DNA of 64,000 bases from Symbiotaphrina buchneri (taxonomy: Eukaryota; Ascomycota; Symbiotaphrinales; Symbiotaphrinaceae): positions 1-64,000 of the forward strand of contig BCIG01000031.1 in assembly GCA_001599915.1 (NCBI GenBank), in the 5' to 3' direction. Each line of letters starts with the position of its first letter. Positions within the stretch are counted from its first letter, which is position 1. The position numbers and the translations under genes are program-made. Positions 62,521 through 64,000 of the stretch are shown here, piece by piece. The notes beneath the pieces were generated by a model. It was not told where the DNA came from, did no database searches, and was given only the letters and a program-made list of their open reading frames with translations.

Positions 62521-63991
62521 TCACCGGCCAATGCGCTGGCGTACATCTTGCCCGCTCACCGTGTGACTCGTATTGACATGATTGGATGACCTATGGCCTT
62601 CATGCCTGTACCACCCGTCCTGCGCCTGCTTCCACGTGCGGTCGAGCTTTGTTTGTCGGAGCGGAGGTCTGCTCTCCTGCTGAGGCGTCTTTACACATTC
62701 CGGCCGCACTCTCTCTTCCCGAGGGCCGTAAAATGAGGTCGTGTTAATGGTATTGCCATGTGCTGATGCTCTACCTCTCCAGAAGGCCTGGTTTTCGTAT
62801 GAGACTTGACCAGGAAAGTTGCGGAATCCCGAAGACTGCTGCCGATTCTGGTACTGATCGGAGCGCTGACTGCGGGCTTGAACCTAAATCATGATTAGAG
62901 TCTTCAGATATGGCTTCCGCGAGGTACGATACCTTTTGGACGTCGCGTTGTTCGGCTAGCATCTCCATACACATCTCCTTCAAGTACCGGTGATGGCCAT
63001 GACAGCGACTGATACGCTCGATACAACCCCAAAAGTCAGCGTAGGACCCAGGAAATCTGTCCAGTCTAGGACACCTAAGAAAAGAATCGCGGAAGTATTC
63101 AGGTAGCCAGTCGCAGGTGCAGGGCGGGAGGCGTTCGTTATTATTAGTATCCCAAGGGACGCGAGTCTCTTCTTGTCGTGGCCTTTCGTTCCTTCTCTCT
63201 GGCGCTTTCCTGAGCTCTTCGAGTTGTTCCCGGACACGCCCGTTGGGCTTGATGTCTCCCCGACCTGGCGGCAGCCTTTTGCGAATGAGCTCGGAGTCTT
63301 GGTCCAGGAGATTTTGTATATCGCGACTCTCCCTAAAGAGCCTTTCACCAGCGTCATGCCTATCTGAAGGTGGTGAACGATCTATTTGCGTCGTCGTAGA
63401 CTTGGTAGCAACAGCAATGCTGGCGCCCTTGCCTATTTCACCGTGTTGCGGGCGACTGGCATGCCGACCATGAGGCGGTGGACAATCAGAGTCAGACCCA
63501 TGATGTTGCACTGACTGCGGCTCTTCACGTCCGCTCTTTCTAGTATTATCCCCACTGATAAGTCTCGCTGAAGAAGCTCGAGAACGATGCTTCTTGCTCT
63601 TTTTCTTATTAGCTTTGGTCAGTCTCATGACAGTTTGGACAATATCTTCCACCATGTCACGCCTTTGGGCCGCATTGGCCTTTGCTTTTTGCATATGCTC
63701 CTGGGCTTTTCGCAATTTCCTTCCAAGCTTGTGAATTTTCTTTTCCAACCTTGATGCTCTTTTTCGAAGTTTTTGCTGCTCCTGCTTCAATCCTAGCTCG
63801 GATTTGTAAGACCGTTCGTCCAGAAACTCGAATCCATCGGTGTCGATCCGCGCTTGATATATCTCAAGTTTGTGTCTTGCATGGGTCAACTCATCTTCGA
63901 TGGAGCTAGGCTCTAATGAATCCCGTGGTTTCTTTTCCTCCAACTTAAGTCCTCCGGTACCAAGATCGTCGTCGCCGTTTATCTGGTCCAT
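62521..63991 (-). CDS. Coiled-coil protein with Cys/His-rich segment, possibly 5' partial
   Basis: Exons 63991-62933 and 62883-62521 join in frame to 473 residues across a 49-bp intron (GTATCG..ATTTAG). The ATG at 63991 is only nine bases from the window edge and the frame stays open beyond it, so the true start may lie outside. Residues about 30-130 are a long basic coiled coil (ELTHARHKLEIYQARID, then LRKRASRLEKKIHKLGRKLR). A basic Ser-rich nuclear-type patch follows (KKKSKKHRSRASSAR). A compact segment CTCDWLPEYFRDSFLRC with later CIERISRCHGHH and C could bind zinc. The C-terminal third is Gln/Arg-rich and disordered. No family was recognised. Confidence 0.65.
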
Positions 63992-64000
63992 TCCGGATAT

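Overview
The window looks like nuclear DNA of a filamentous ascomycete (Pezizomycotina). The evidence is short GT-AG introns of about 50-170 bp, a Zn(II)2Cys6 regulator, fungal sugar and DHA1 transporters, F-box and 2EXR-like gene families, a fungal mitochondrial ribosomal protein, and no operons. I could not name the species. No tRNA, rRNA, CRISPR array, reverse transcriptase, integrase or transposase was recognised.

Layout. 1-6.7 kb is gene-poor. It holds a worn DEAD-box helicase fragment, a worn protein with ~62-codon repeats, an acidic/serine-rich remnant, and a decayed ~105-bp repeat array ending about 350 bp before sdhB. 6.7-7.9 kb is sdhB (complex II iron-sulfur subunit, three exons). 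8-13 kb is sparse, with a BTB-like fragment and one possible small gene. 13.3-15.2 kb holds an F-box gene and a GNAT acetyltransferase. 15.5-22.0 kb is a coherent sugar cluster: a Zn2Cys6 regulator, convergent with a lactose-permease-like transporter, which is divergent from an intracellular GH35/DUF5597 beta-galactosidase-like gene carrying an apparent one-base frameshift. 22.6-27.0 kb holds two more F-box genes and a large two-module 2EXR-like protein.

27.7-34.2 kb is a stretch of intron-rich, partly broken coding sequence of unknown family. 34.5-37.5 kb encodes a TPR/MYND/SET-like protein that lacks the NHSC motif. 38.8-42.0 kb holds two further 2EXR-like genes. 42-45.5 kb is mostly empty. 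45.5-64 kb is a denser, more conserved block: a small membrane protein, mitochondrial ribosomal protein mL41, a 955-residue fungal protein, an MBD4-like DNA glycosylase with a three-fold repeated N-terminal motif, a DHA1-type transporter, a disordered proline-rich protein, and a coiled-coil protein reaching the right edge.

How the genes fit together. The clearest functional unit is the 15.5-22.0 kb cluster: regulator, uptake, then cytoplasmic hydrolysis of a galactoside-like sugar. The F-box and 2EXR-like genes look like locally expanded, fast-evolving families lying between conserved housekeeping genes. Exon joins were worked out by hand from reading frame and splice consensus, and none has been tested against transcripts.
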